A stretch of 64,000 bases of DNA from positions 124,001-188,000 of the forward strand of contig JAJVIO010000008.1 in NCBI GenBank assembly GCA_022071975.1. The letters are read 5' to 3'. The position numbers were made by a program, and so were the translations under genes. The stretch comes from Planctomycetota bacterium (GTDB taxonomy: Bacteria; Planctomycetota; UBA8742; UBA2392). Shown piece by piece: positions 25,975-34,930 of this stretch (its first letter is position 1; each line of letters starts with the position of its first letter). The notes under the pieces were generated by a model. The model saw only the letters and a program-made list of their open reading frames with translations. It was not told the DNA's origin and did no database searches.

Positions 25975-26048
25975 ACGAAGCGGTCGCGCGAGCTGAATAG
26001 CCCATGCGACCGCCGTTTGACGCTGGTGGACGTGGAGGGACTCGAACC
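25970..26048 (-). repeat. 79-bp direct repeat, copy 1, with tRNA-Val 3' end
   Basis: Identical over 79 bp to 26124-26202. It carries the last 25 bp of the tRNA-Val gene including CCA (26024-26048 here) plus 54 bp of downstream DNA. It overlaps the end of the DUF2277 gene. Confidence 0.9.
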
Positions 26049-26075
26049 TCGAAACAGTCCAGCGGACTGTTTCGA
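26049..26075. repeat. Perfect 12-bp hairpin between the tRNA repeats
   Basis: TCGAAACAGTCC-AGC-GGACTGTTTCGA. It begins exactly where the 79-bp repeat copy 1 stops matching, suggesting a rearrangement or insertion junction. Confidence 0.75.
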
Positions 26076-26123
26076 ACGCGAAGTAGTCCGGCCAAAGCCC
26101 GCCCACAGGCGGGCGACGCCGGG

Positions 26124-26202
26124 CGTAAACGAAGCGGTCGCGCGAGCTGAATAGCCCATGCGACCGCCGTTTGACGCTGGTGGACGTGGAGGGACTCGAA
26201 CC
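26124..26202 (-). repeat. 79-bp direct repeat, copy 2, at the intact tRNA-Val
   Basis: The second copy of the 25970-26048 repeat; its distal 25 bp are the 3' end of the complete tRNA gene. Confidence 0.9.
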
Positions 26203-26254
26203 CCCGACCCTCTGCGTGTAAAGCAGATGCTCTAACCAATTGAGCTACACGTCC
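26178..26254 (-). tRNA. tRNA-Val(UAC)
   Basis: Minus-strand cloverleaf. The acceptor is GGACGTG/CACGTCC, the D arm GCTC...GAGC, the anticodon stem TCTGC/GCAGA with loop TTTACAC (anticodon TAC), the T arm GGGGG-TTCGAGT-CCCTC, and CCA is encoded. The anticodon reads valine GUA codons. Confidence 0.92.
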
Positions 26255-26372
26255 GTGCCTGCAAGATAGCGGCCGTTGGCCTGCGCACAACGGGCCGGTT
26301 TTCGGCAATATCGGGCGCACCGAATCTGTTTGGGTCGTATAACCGTGCAACTCATTCCACGGGGAACAGTTA

Positions 26373-27482
26373 ATGCGCTCGATACTGCGTACCTTTGCCC
26401 TGCTGTTGCCGCTGTTACTGGCCGCCTGTGGCGGCGGAGACGACAAATCCGGCCCCCCGCGCTCCAAGGCCTTCCCGGTCGAAGTCGAGACCATTGCCGG
26501 CCGTGAGGTTCAGTACGTCGTCAGCGCCGTCGGCTCGATCGAGGCATTTGAAGAAGTGCAGATCACGGCCCGTGTGAGCGGCGTGCTCGAGAAAGTCAAC
26601 TTCCGGGAAGGCCAGGAAGTCACCCCGGAAACCGTACTGGTTGAGATCGAACCGGCGCGCTTCCAGTACGCCCAGGACGCCGCCCAGGCAGCGCACGACC
26701 GCGCGGCGGCAGAACTGAAGGAGGCGCAGGACGGCCTCAAGCGCCGCGAGGACCCCAAGGGTGGCATCTTCTCAAAGGAAGAAGTCGAGGCCTGGCGCAC
26801 CAAGGTTGCGGTTGCCATGGCCGTGGAACGCCAGCGCGCCGCCGAGCTGTCGCAGGCGAAGCTCGACTTTGCCAATGCCACACCGCGCGCGCCCATGAGC
26901 GGCGTGATTCAGTCGAGGCTGGTGCAGACCGGCCAGTGGGTTACTCCGGGCACCGTGATCGCGCGTTTGCTGCGGCGCGATCCCATGCTGCTGCGCTTTG
27001 CGGTCACCGAATCACAGGCGACCCAGCTGAAACCCGGCCTTGGGGCGACTTTCAGCGTCTCGGGTGCGAACCAGGAGTATAGGGCTACTTTGTCGCACGT
27101 GGCCGCTTCGGCCGATCCCACCACACGCATGGTGCAGGTGGTCGCGGAGATCGCGGCTGAGCACGCCGCACAGCTCACGCCCGGCACCTTCATTCGAGTC
27201 ACTGTGCCTGTCGGGTCGCGCGACAATGCACCCACCGTGCCGGAAACGGCCGTGCGGCCCAGCGAGCGCGGTTTCCTGGTCTACGTGGTGGAAGGCGGCA
27301 AGGCATACCAGCGCGTGATCGAGATCGGCCTGCGCACGCCGGACGGGCGCATCGAGGTGCGCTCGGGGCTGGAGGTCGGGCAGGTGCTGGTGACGCGGGG
27401 CGCTGAGGCGCTACGCGAAGGGGCCGAGGTCAAGATTGTCACCGCCGGCGCTGAAGATAAGCCGCAGGGGGCGCAGCCATGA
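26373..27482 (+). CDS. RND efflux periplasmic adaptor (HlyD/MFP family)
   Basis: 369 residues. The lipoprotein signal ends at LLLAACGGG (Cys19). The barrel-sandwich entry is VGSIEAFEEVQITARVSGVLEKV, followed by a helical hairpin (about residues 95-150) and APMSGVIQSRLVQTGQWV as the second half-lipoyl. It links the inner-membrane pump to an outer-membrane channel. Its stop overlaps the permease start by 4 bp. No TolC homologue is adjacent. Confidence 0.92.
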   Translation: MRSILRTFALLLPLLLAACGGGDDKSGPPRSKAFPVEVETIAGREVQYVVSAVGSIEAFEEVQITARVSGVLEKVNFREGQEVTPETVLVEIEPARFQYAQDAAQAAHDRAAAELKEAQDGLKRREDPKGGIFSKEEVEAWRTKVAVAMAVERQRAAELSQAKLDFANATPRAPMSGVIQSRLVQTGQWVTPGTVIARLLRRDPMLLRFAVTESQATQLKPGLGATFSVSGANQEYRATLSHVAASADPTTRMVQVVAEIAAEHAAQLTPGTFIRVTVPVGSRDNAPTVPETAVRPSERGFLVYVVEGGKAYQRVIEIGLRTPDGRIEVRSGLEVGQVLVTRGAEALREGAEVKIVTAGAEDKPQGAQP

Positions 27483-30400
27483 AGCTGACCGAACTCTGCG
27501 TGCGCAAGCCGGTGCTGGCCTGGATGATCATGGGCGCCACCATCGTGTTCGGCCTGGTGGCGGCCAGCCGCATCGGCATCAGCCAGTTCCCGGACGTGGA
27601 CTTCCCCACAGTCTCGGTCAGCGTTGACTGGGAAGGCGCATCACCCGACGCCGTCGAGCAGGACGTGGTCGAGATTCTTGAAGAAGCGCTGGTGCAGGTC
27701 GAGGGCGTCAAGTCGATCAGTTCGACCTCGCGCCAGGGGCGGGGCAGCGTGACCGTCGAGTTCGACCTCTCCCGCGACATCGACTCCGCTGTGCAGGACG
27801 TGCAGGCCGTCGTCGCCGAGGCCCAGCGCAGCCTGCCCAACGACGTTGAGCCCCCCACCGTGCGCAAGAGCAATCCCGAAGACCGGCCCATCATGTACGT
27901 CAGCCTTTCCGGCCCGTATTCGCGGCAGGTGCTGGCCGATGTGGTGCGCTACCGCGTCAAGGAAAAGCTGCAGACTCTGCCGGGCGTTGGTGAAGTCACA
28001 CTGGGCGGCTACCTCGAGCGCAATGTGCGCATCTGGGTGGACGCCGACAAGCTCGACGCGAAGGGCCTGACGGTCAGCGACCTGATCAGCGCCCTGCGCC
28101 GCGAACACGTCGAGCTGCCCGCCGGCCGCATCGAGACCGCCGGGCGTGAGGTGAACGTGCGGGTGCTTGGCGAAGCGCTGCACCTGGATGAGCTGCGCGA
28201 GATCGTGGTGCGCGAAGTGGACGGCCGGCCGATCTACCTGCACGAAGTAGCTCTGGTGGAGGACGGCTTTGAAGACGAGCGCCGGCTCAGCCGCGTGAAC
28301 GGCGTTCCGGCGCAGGGCTTGGGCATCCGCAAGCAGCGTGGCGCCAACGCGGTTGAGGTCGCGCAGTCTGTGCGTGCGGTGCTGGATGAAATCCGCCCGA
28401 CGCTCGAGACTGACATGGACCTCGGCATCAACTTCGATTCAACGGTGTACATCGAGGAATCGGTCCACGAGATCGAGTTCGAGCTGGTGCTGGCGATCCT
28501 GCTGACGGCGTTGGTGTGTTGGATTTTCCTGGGTTCATTGAGCAGCACGATGAACGTGGTGCTGGCGATACCGATGTCGCTGCTGGGCACCATCGCGATC
28601 ATCTACTTCATGGGCTTCACACTCAACACCTTCACGTTGCTGGCGCTCGCGCTGGCGGTGGGCATCGTGGTCGACGACGCGATCATGATCATGGAGAACA
28701 TCTACCGCCACTCCGAGGAAGGGGCGGACCGTTTCAAGGCGGCGCTGGGCGGTACCAAGGAGATCATGGGCGCCGCGCTGGCCTCGACCATCGCGATCTG
28801 CGCGATCTTCGCGCCCGTGATTTTCATGAGCGGCGTGACCGGCAAATTCTTCTACCAGTTCGGTGTGACGCTGAGCCTCGCCGTGCTGCTGAGCTATGTG
28901 GAAGCCATCACCCTGGCCCCCGCGCGCTGCGCCCAGTTGCTGAAGAAGAGCGTGAAGGAAAACCGCAGCGCGCTGGGCCGCGTCGTGGATCGCGGCTTTG
29001 ACAAGCTGCGCGAAGGCTACAGCCGCGGGCTGACCCCGGTGCTGCGCTTCCCCTACATCGCGCTGTTGGTAGGCGGCGGTGTGTTCGCCGGCGCGCTGTG
29101 GCTGATGACCTCGCTGCCCAGCGAGTTTGTGCCCAGCCAGGACCAGAGCCGCCTGATGGTGCGCCTGCAGACAGCGGTGGGCAGCAGCCTTGAAGAGAGC
29201 GACGCGCTGTTCAAGCAGGCCGAGGCGCAGGTCAACGCCCGCGACGACGTGAACCGCGTGTTCTGCATTGTCGGCGGTTTCGGCGGCGGTGACGTCAACA
29301 CCTCGATCATGTTCGTGACACTGGTTCCGCCCAAGGAACGCGACAAGACGCAGAACGAGATCGCCGGCGAGTTGCGCGGCGTGCTCAACAAGACACCGGG
29401 CCTGAAGGCCGTCGTGCAGGACCTCAGCCAGCAGGGCTTCAGCGCGCGGCGCGGCTTCCCCGTGGAATTCAGCGTGCGCGGGCCTGATTTCAACAAGCTG
29501 GGTGAACTCGCCCAGCAGATGGCCGACGAGATGCGCGACAGCGGCCTGGTGGTTGACGTGGACACTGACTACCAGGTCGGCATGCCGGAGCTTCGCGTCG
29601 TGCCGGACCGCGCCCGCGCAGCGGACCTCGGCGTGCCGATGCAGGACGTGGCGGTAACGCTGAACGCGCTGGTGGGCGGCGTGCGCGTCGGCAAATTCAG
29701 CGACCAGGGCCGCCGGCTCGATGTGCGCCTGCGCCTGCTGGCCGGCCAGCGCAGCAGCCCCCAGGACCTGGAACGCCTGCGCGTGCGCACCAGCAGCGGA
29801 GAACGCATTCCGCTCAGCAACCTGGTCAAGCAGGAGGAGCGCCCGGTGCTGCAGAGCATCATGCGCCAGGACCGCGAGCGCAGCATCACGGTGTTCGCCA
29901 ACGTCGCCCCGGGCCACACCCAGAACGAAGCGCTCGAGAAAGTCCGCGAGCTGCAGGACAAAATGCCCGAGGGCTACCGCATTGCCATGAGCGGCGCCTC
30001 CGTTGAGTACCAGGACTCGTTCAACAGCCTGATCTTCGCGCTGCTGATGGGAGTCCTGGTCGCCTACATGGTGCTGGCCGGACAGTTCAACAGCTTCTTC
30101 CACCCCATCACGGTGCTGACCATCGTGCCGCTCTCCATTGCCGGCGCGGCGCTGGCGCTGTTTGCCTTCGGCCAGACGCTCAACATCTTCAGCATGATCG
30201 GCCTGCTGCTGTTGCTTGGCATCGCCAAGAAGAACTCGATCATCCTGGTCGATTACGCCAACCAGTTGCGGCTCAAGGGCCTCACCGCGCGCGAAGCCAT
30301 GGCCAAGGCCGGGCCGATCCGTTTGCGTCCGATCCTGATGACCAGCGCCGCGACCATGATGGCCGCGTTGCCGGCCGCGATGGCGCTGGGCCCGGGTGGT

Positions 30401-30598
30401 GAAATCCGGCGCCCGATGGCAATCGGCGTGCTGGGCGGCATGGCGGTAGCCACGCTGCTGAGCCTGCTGGTGGTGCCTTCGTTCTACGTGCTGATGGACG
30501 ATTGGCTGCGCTTCTTCCGCCGCGGCAAGGGAGGCCCGGAAGGAGCCGTCGAGGAAATCCCGGAAGCTGACAGCGAGGTTCAGGACTCGCGTGTGTAG
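27479..30598 (+). CDS. RND efflux permease (AcrB/HAE1 family)
   Basis: 1,039 residues, full length. TM1 carries KPVLAWMIMGATIVFGLV, and the periplasmic porter starts with VSVDWEGASPDAVEQDVV. The proton-relay Asp pair is in TM4 (LALAVGIVVDDAIMIMENI), and GIAKKNSIILVDYANQLR is in the second half. It expels drugs or lipophilic compounds using proton flux. It forms a tight pair with the adaptor gene, and no regulator gene is adjacent. It ends 6 bp from the convergent histidine operon. Confidence 0.94.
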   Translation: MKLTELCVRKPVLAWMIMGATIVFGLVAASRIGISQFPDVDFPTVSVSVDWEGASPDAVEQDVVEILEEALVQVEGVKSISSTSRQGRGSVTVEFDLSRDIDSAVQDVQAVVAEAQRSLPNDVEPPTVRKSNPEDRPIMYVSLSGPYSRQVLADVVRYRVKEKLQTLPGVGEVTLGGYLERNVRIWVDADKLDAKGLTVSDLISALRREHVELPAGRIETAGREVNVRVLGEALHLDELREIVVREVDGRPIYLHEVALVEDGFEDERRLSRVNGVPAQGLGIRKQRGANAVEVAQSVRAVLDEIRPTLETDMDLGINFDSTVYIEESVHEIEFELVLAILLTALVCWIFLGSLSSTMNVVLAIPMSLLGTIAIIYFMGFTLNTFTLLALALAVGIVVDDAIMIMENIYRHSEEGADRFKAALGGTKEIMGAALASTIAICAIFAPVIFMSGVTGKFFYQFGVTLSLAVLLSYVEAITLAPARCAQLLKKSVKENRSALGRVVDRGFDKLREGYSRGLTPVLRFPYIALLVGGGVFAGALWLMTSLPSEFVPSQDQSRLMVRLQTAVGSSLEESDALFKQAEAQVNARDDVNRVFCIVGGFGGGDVNTSIMFVTLVPPKERDKTQNEIAGELRGVLNKTPGLKAVVQDLSQQGFSARRGFPVEFSVRGPDFNKLGELAQQMADEMRDSGLVVDVDTDYQVGMPELRVVPDRARAADLGVPMQDVAVTLNALVGGVRVGKFSDQGRRLDVRLRLLAGQRSSPQDLERLRVRTSSGERIPLSNLVKQEERPVLQSIMRQDRERSITVFANVAPGHTQNEALEKVRELQDKMPEGYRIAMSGASVEYQDSFNSLIFALLMGVLVAYMVLAGQFNSFFHPITVLTIVPLSIAGAALALFAFGQTLNIFSMIGLLLLLGIAKKNSIILVDYANQLRLKGLTAREAMAKAGPIRLRPILMTSAATMMAALPAAMALGPGGEIRRPMAIGVLGGMAVATLLSLLVVPSFYVLMDDWLRFFRRGKGGPEGAVEEIPEADSEVQDSRV

Positions 30599-30604
30599 GC
30601 CGGC

Positions 30605-31918
30605 CTACTTGTACAGCTCTTTCAACAGCAGGTCGCCGGCCTTCAGCAGCCGCTGGTCCATGCTGCTGGCCGCAAGCGGCAGCAGGTTGGCGCGGGTTTC
30701 CTTGCGGTACTTCTCGATCTCTTCGGTGCTGCGGCCGGAAGTCGGCAGGCAGCGCAGGTTGTGCACGCGGTCGCACATCTTGACGGCCTTGATCCAGCCG
30801 GGCGCGCGGCGCAGGCCTTCGTAGTAGCGCTCAAGGCCCAGTTCTTTGGGTGTGCCGTCGCGCTTGTACATCTTGGTCAGCAGCACCACGGCGCCGGAGA
30901 CGTTGTCGCCAAAGGCCTGCGACAGCTGGGCGGGCGTGGTGTTCATGTCGTCTTCCAGCACGTCGTGCAGCAGGGCGGTGATCACCTCGTCGCGCTCGCG
31001 CAACTTCACGTTCTCGACGGCGATCAGCGCGACCTCGAGCGGGTGGGTGGCGTAGGGCAAGCCGCCGTCGCGGGTCTGGCCGGCGTGGGCGCGGTACATC
31101 AGCTCAAGCGCGCGCGTCACGTCGCGGTGAAGGCCGGGCTCGAGCTGGTTCAACAGGCGCTTCTCCAGCGGTTCGCACTCGGGCGGGCGGCTGACCTTGA
31201 GTTCCGTCTCCGGCGGGGCCGCGGGCTTATCGTCGCCGCGGTGGCGTTTCTCCATGACGCGGCGGATGTCCTCGAAGCTGATGTCCTTCTGCACCATCAG
31301 CACCATCAGGTGGAACACCAGGTCGCACATCTCGCCGACCAGCTCGCTGCGCTTTTCTCCCTTGGCGGCGATGATCGTCTCGGTGGCTTCTTCGCCCAGC
31401 TTCTTGAGGATCTTGTCGAGCCCCTTGGTGAAGAGGTAGGTGCTGTAGCTGCCCTCGGGCAGCTTGGTCTTGCGCTCCTGCAGCAGCGTGCGCACGTCGT
31501 CCATCAGCGCGCCGAAGCGCGCACCCCAGCCAAGCGCGGGCTGTTCCGCCTGCTCGATTTCGCTGAGCACCGCCTTGTTCTTGAACACCGTCTGGAAGAA
31601 GCAGTCGCCTTCGCCGGTGTGGCAGGCCGGGCCGTCCGGCAGCACGCGCGCCACCAGCGCGTCACCGTCGCAATCCAGCTTCAGCTCGGCCACGCGCATG
31701 GTGTTGCCGCTGGATTCCCCCTTCACCCACAGCTGCTTGCGGCTGCGCGACCAGAAGGTGACCAGTCCGGTCTCGAGCGTCTTGCGGAAGGCCGCCAGGT
31801 TCATCCACGCCAGCGTCAGCACCTCGCCCGTGCGCGCGTCCTGCATGATGCAGGGGATCAGGCCGCTGCTGTCGAACTTCAGGCCTTCAACGGGTGCTTG
31901 TTCAGTGAAGTCGCTCAT
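30605..31918 (-). CDS. HisI-HisE fused to a SpoT/MESH1-type HD hydrolase domain
   Basis: 437 residues. Residues 10-115 are phosphoribosyl-AMP cyclohydrolase (HisI) with DCDGD and the zinc Cys at 83, 99 and 106. Residues 137-225 are phosphoribosyl-ATP pyrophosphohydrolase (HisE; GEEATETIIAAK). Residues 255-437 are an HD domain like SpoT/MESH1: RAHAGQTRDGGLPYATHPLEV, ALLHDVLEDD and KMCDRVHNLR supply the metal ligands. It performs steps 2 and 3 of histidine synthesis; the extra domain may hydrolyse (p)ppGpp or another nucleotide. A HisIE-HD fusion is unusual. It is the last gene of the operon. Confidence 0.9.
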   Translation of the reverse strand: MSDFTEQAPVEGLKFDSSGLIPCIMQDARTGEVLTLAWMNLAAFRKTLETGLVTFWSRSRKQLWVKGESSGNTMRVAELKLDCDGDALVARVLPDGPACHTGEGDCFFQTVFKNKAVLSEIEQAEQPALGWGARFGALMDDVRTLLQERKTKLPEGSYSTYLFTKGLDKILKKLGEEATETIIAAKGEKRSELVGEMCDLVFHLMVLMVQKDISFEDIRRVMEKRHRGDDKPAAPPETELKVSRPPECEPLEKRLLNQLEPGLHRDVTRALELMYRAHAGQTRDGGLPYATHPLEVALIAVENVKLRERDEVITALLHDVLEDDMNTTPAQLSQAFGDNVSGAVVLLTKMYKRDGTPKELGLERYYEGLRRAPGWIKAVKMCDRVHNLRCLPTSGRSTEEIEKYRKETRANLLPLAASSMDQRLLKAGDLLLKELYK

Positions 31919-31960
31919 GATGTGTCAGGGGCCAGGTTACAGGTTTCAGGGGTCAGGGAA

Positions 31961-32737
31961 CTACGCCAGCGCTGTCATCTCGACCGGTCTGATGTTGAAG
32001 CTCTGGCTGCGTAAAAACTCCTTCGCTTCCCTGACCGTGTGCTGCCCGAAGTGAAAGATGCCGGCCGCGAGCACCGCCGCCGCGCCTGCTTTCAGCCCTT
32101 CGGCCAGATGCTCCAGTCTACCAACCCCGCCGGAAGCTATCACCGGGACGGCAACCAGCGCGGCGGCCTTGCGGGTCAGCTCGAGGTCAAAGCCTTCGCC
32201 CGTGCCGTCGCGGTCCATGCTGGTGAGCAAAATCTCGCCGGCGCCCAGCTCGACGCCACTCTTGATCCACTTCAACGCGTCCATGCCCGTGTCTTCACGG
32301 CCGCCTTTCACGTAGACGTGATAGCTGCTGTCCGGCTGTTTGCGCGCGTCCACGGCCAGCACCACGGCCTGCTTGCCGAAACGCGCGGCGCAGTCGCGGA
32401 TCAATTGCGGGTTCTTCACGGCCGCGCTGTTGATGGCGACCTTGTCTGCGCCCGCGCGCAGCAGGCGCTCAAAGTCTTCCACGCTGCGCACGCCGCCGCC
32501 GATGGTGAACGGGATGCTGAGTTCGAGGGCGCAACGCCGGGCGAGTTCCACGGTGGTGTCGCGGTTTTCGTGGCTGGCGGTGATGTCCAGGAACACCAGC
32601 TCGTCCGCCTGTTCGCGGTCGTAGCGCACGGCGCATTCGACGGGGTCGCCGGCGTCGCGCAGGCCGACGAAATTGACGCCCTTCACGACGCGGCCGTCTT
32701 TCACGTCGAGGCACACAATCAGTCGTTTTGCGAGCAT
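31961..32737 (-). CDS. hisF: Imidazole glycerol phosphate synthase, cyclase subunit
   Basis: 258 residues, standard length. A beta/alpha barrel with both catalytic Asp residues: [15 protein letters not shown] (Asp11) and VVLAVDARK (Asp130 equivalent). [15 protein letters not shown] forms the second phosphate site. It uses ammonia from HisH to form IGP and AICAR. It follows the HisA paralogue after a 117-bp repeat-containing gap. Confidence 0.95.
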   Translation of the reverse strand: MLAKRLIVCLDVKDGRVVKGVNFVGLRDAGDPVECAVRYDREQADELVFLDITASHENRDTTVELARRCALELSIPFTIGGGVRSVEDFERLLRAGADKVAINSAAVKNPQLIRDCAARFGKQAVVLAVDARKQPDSSYHVYVKGGREDTGMDALKWIKSGVELGAGEILLTSMDRDGTGEGFDLELTRKAAALVAVPVIASGGVGRLEHLAEGLKAGAAAVLAAGIFHFGQHTVREAKEFLRSQSFNIRPVEMTALA

Positions 32738-32744
32738 CGTTCAG

Positions 32745-32840
32745 GGTAGAGGTCAGAGTTTAAAGGCCAGAGGTCAGGGAAACTCACGGAGCGCTTAGCG
32801 CCGTTTTCTGTCCTCTGGCCTCCAGCCTCTGACCTCTCTT
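32745..32840. repeat. Imperfect inverted repeat between hisF and hisA paralogue
   Basis: AGAGGTCAGAG and GGCCAGAGGTCAG on one side are mirrored by CTCTGGCC and CTCTGACCTCTC on the other, forming a long stem-loop. A related sequence, GGGGCCAGGTTACAGGTTTC, lies at about 31927, after hisF. Such repeats are dispersed intergenic elements. Confidence 0.5.
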
Positions 32841-32854
32841 TTCAAGTTTCTGCT

Positions 32855-33622
32855 CTAGCTGCGAGCCGCGAGGCCGGCCTTGGCGTATTCGAGCGCCTGC
32901 TCGTAACTGAACTCGCCCTGCATCAGCGGCTTGCCCACCAGCACGCCGGAGATGCCCTCGGTGGCGGCGGCCGCCTTGATGTGGTCCAGCGTCTGCACGC
33001 CGCCGGTGATGATCACGTCGCCGCCGATCTGCGCGGCCTCGGCGACGCTGGGGCCGTTGCCGCGCGCGTCGGCCGAGACGTCCTGGAAGATGAAATGTTT
33101 CACGCCCGCCTCGCGCACCTTGGCTGCAACCTGCGCTGGGGTGGCCTTGGAGTCCTTGATCCAGTCCTGCGCGACCATGCGGCCGTTCTTGACGTCGATG
33201 AAAATCACCACCGCGTCGGCCGCGTGCTTGACGGCGGCCTGCACGAGCGCCGGGTTCTGCATGGCGGCGCTGCCGATGGCGGCGCGCCTGATGCCGAGCG
33301 AGGTGACCATCTGGAAACTCTCCAGGTCGCGCACGCCGCCGCTGACCTGCACGGTGATGTCAAAGGTCTTGGCAAGCTCACCCATCACGGACAGGTTGCG
33401 CTCGGCACCGGCCAGCACGCTGCCGGAGTGCTCAGCCTGGCTTACGATGAAAGGGCCGTCCAGGTTGTAGAGGTGGATCATGCCCGCGCCGGCTTCGACA
33501 AACTTGCGGACGAAGCCGATGGGCTCAACCCGGTTGGCGCGGGTGCCCATGCCCACGGACTCATAGCGCAGGGCCATGCCGCCGCGCAGCTCGATTGCCG
33601 GGATCACCTGGAAGTCGCTCAT
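32855..33622 (-). CDS. HisA-like isomerase paralogue with Glu at the first catalytic position
   Basis: 255 residues, HisA/HisF barrel family. IPAIELRGGMALRYE replaces the catalytic Asp with Glu11, while FIDVKNG keeps the second Asp (Asp143). The loop after strand 1 lacks the usual LxxGxxxxxTxY, having instead GMGTRANRVEPI. Phosphate motifs VSGGVRDLESF and ITGGVQTLDHI are kept. It overlaps true hisA by ATGA, so it is part of the operon. It may be a HisA with altered activity or substrate, or a regulatory partner of HisA or HisF. Confidence 0.85.
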   Translation of the reverse strand: MSDFQVIPAIELRGGMALRYESVGMGTRANRVEPIGFVRKFVEAGAGMIHLYNLDGPFIVSQAEHSGSVLAGAERNLSVMGELAKTFDITVQVSGGVRDLESFQMVTSLGIRRAAIGSAAMQNPALVQAAVKHAADAVVIFIDVKNGRMVAQDWIKDSKATPAQVAAKVREAGVKHFIFQDVSADARGNGPSVAEAAQIGGDVIITGGVQTLDHIKAAAATEGISGVLVGKPLMQGEFSYEQALEYAKAGLAARS

Positions 33623-34356
33623 GTTCGCTGTCCTTTCGCGGCCTGCAGAGCCTGTCTAACCGTAAATCGCCCTTCATACAACGCCTTGCCGATGATCAAG
33701 CCGTCAACCCCGCCGCCGATGGTTGCGGCCGCGGTCACATGCGCAAGGCTGCCGACGCCGCCGGAGGCTATCACCGCGGCCCCTTTCTGCGCCAGCTTGC
33801 ACGCGCCCTGAAGATCAGGCCCGATCAGCATGCCGTCACGGGCGATGTCGGTATAGATGAAACGGGAGACTCCGGCCTCCACCATTCGCTTCGCCAACTC
33901 AATGGCTGAGACTTCGCTGGTTTTCACCCAGCCCTCGACGGCCACCATGCCGTCCCGGGCGTCGATGCCTACGGCAATCCGGTCGCCGAACTCGGCGGTC
34001 AACTCGCGTACCAACTCAGGTTGGCGCAGGGCCACGGTGCCGAGGATGACGCGTTTTACTCCGCGCTTGAGCGCTTGCTCTACGTCGGCCCGGCTGCGCA
34101 GGCCGCCGCCGAACTCGACCGGGATCTCGACTGTGTTACAGATCGCACGCAGCACGGCCAGGTTTTCGCCCGCTTCGCCGAATGCGCCGTCCAGGTTCAC
34201 CACGTGCAGCCAGCGCGCGCCCTGGGCGGCGAAGTCGCGGGCGACCTCGGTGGCATCTTCGGCGTAGGTGGTTTCGGCGTCGGCGCGGCCCTGCTGCAGG
34301 CGCACCACGCGCCCCTGGCGCAGGTCGATGGCGGGATAGATCGTGAAGTCGCTCAT
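33619..34356 (-). CDS. hisA: ProFAR isomerase HisA
   Basis: The start is set at the ATG at 34356 (MSDFTIYPAIDLRQG), which overlaps the hisH stop, giving 245 residues. Both catalytic Asp residues are present (AIDLRQG; VGIDARDG), together with the substrate loop LQQGRADAETTYAED and phosphate sites EFGGGLRSRADV and ASGGVGSLAHV. It isomerises ProFAR to PRFAR (histidine step 4). Confidence 0.94.
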   Translation of the reverse strand: MSDFTIYPAIDLRQGRVVRLQQGRADAETTYAEDATEVARDFAAQGARWLHVVNLDGAFGEAGENLAVLRAICNTVEIPVEFGGGLRSRADVEQALKRGVKRVILGTVALRQPELVRELTAEFGDRIAVGIDARDGMVAVEGWVKTSEVSAIELAKRMVEAGVSRFIYTDIARDGMLIGPDLQGACKLAQKGAAVIASGGVGSLAHVTAAATIGGGVDGLIIGKALYEGRFTVRQALQAAKGQRT

Positions 34357-34924
34357 AGCTTCAGGAAATTCTCCAGCAGTCTGGCGCCGCAGCGCTGGCT
34401 CTTTTCGGGGTGGGCCTGGATGCCGCGCACGTTGCCGCGCCGCACCACGCTGCAGAAGGTCTCGCCGTAATCGGTTTCGCCCAGCACATCCGCGCGCTCG
34501 GCCGGCTCGCACACGAAGCTGTGCACGAAGTAGAAGAAGGCTTCTTCCGGCAAGTTTTCCAGCAGCGGGTCGGCCTTTCGCGGCAGAATGCGGTTCCAGC
34601 CCATGTGCGGCACCGGGTTGGCGCCCGCCCTGATTTCGCGCACGCGGCCGGGGATCAGCCCCAGGCCGGGGGTCTTCTCGAACTCCTCACCAGTTTCAAA
34701 CAGCAACTGCATGCCGAGGCAGATGCCCAGCAAGGGCCTGCCGGATCCCGCGAACTCGCGGATTGCGGCCGTGAAGCCGCGCTCGTTCAGGGCCTGCATG
34801 CCGGCCGGGAAGCTGCCCACTCCCGGCAGCAGCAGGCGCTCGGCGCTTGTGACGGCCGCCGCTTCCGTGCACGCGAAATGCTGCCCAGGTTGCAGATGCC
34901 GGAATCAATGATGGTGACGTTCAT
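34353..34924 (-). pseudogene. hisH: HisH glutaminase subunit with out-of-frame deletion near the N-terminus
   Basis: The ATG at 34924 begins a normal HisH start (MNVTIIDSGICNLGSI), then runs into nonsense. Another frame resumes as CTEAAAVTSAERLLLPGVGS and continues to a normal end with the Cys nucleophile (GICLGMQLLFE) and His-Glu pair (HPEKSQ). Comparison with known HisH spacing (Asn-Leu to LPGVG) suggests about 11 codons plus one frame are missing. The 34353-34820 ORF of the track is only the C-terminal part. This is a real lesion or an assembly error; HisF would need this ammonia supply. Confidence 0.8.
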
Positions 34925-34930
34925 GGCAGC

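Noticed and set aside
25970-26048. A second tRNA gene in repeat copy 1
   Set aside because: Only the 3' 25 bp of tRNA-Val are present; no D arm or anticodon arm follows.
34820-34924. Selenocysteine or programmed frameshift explanation for hisH
   Set aside because: The break lacks an in-frame TGA at a Cys position and about 11 residues are missing, so recoding alone cannot restore the protein.
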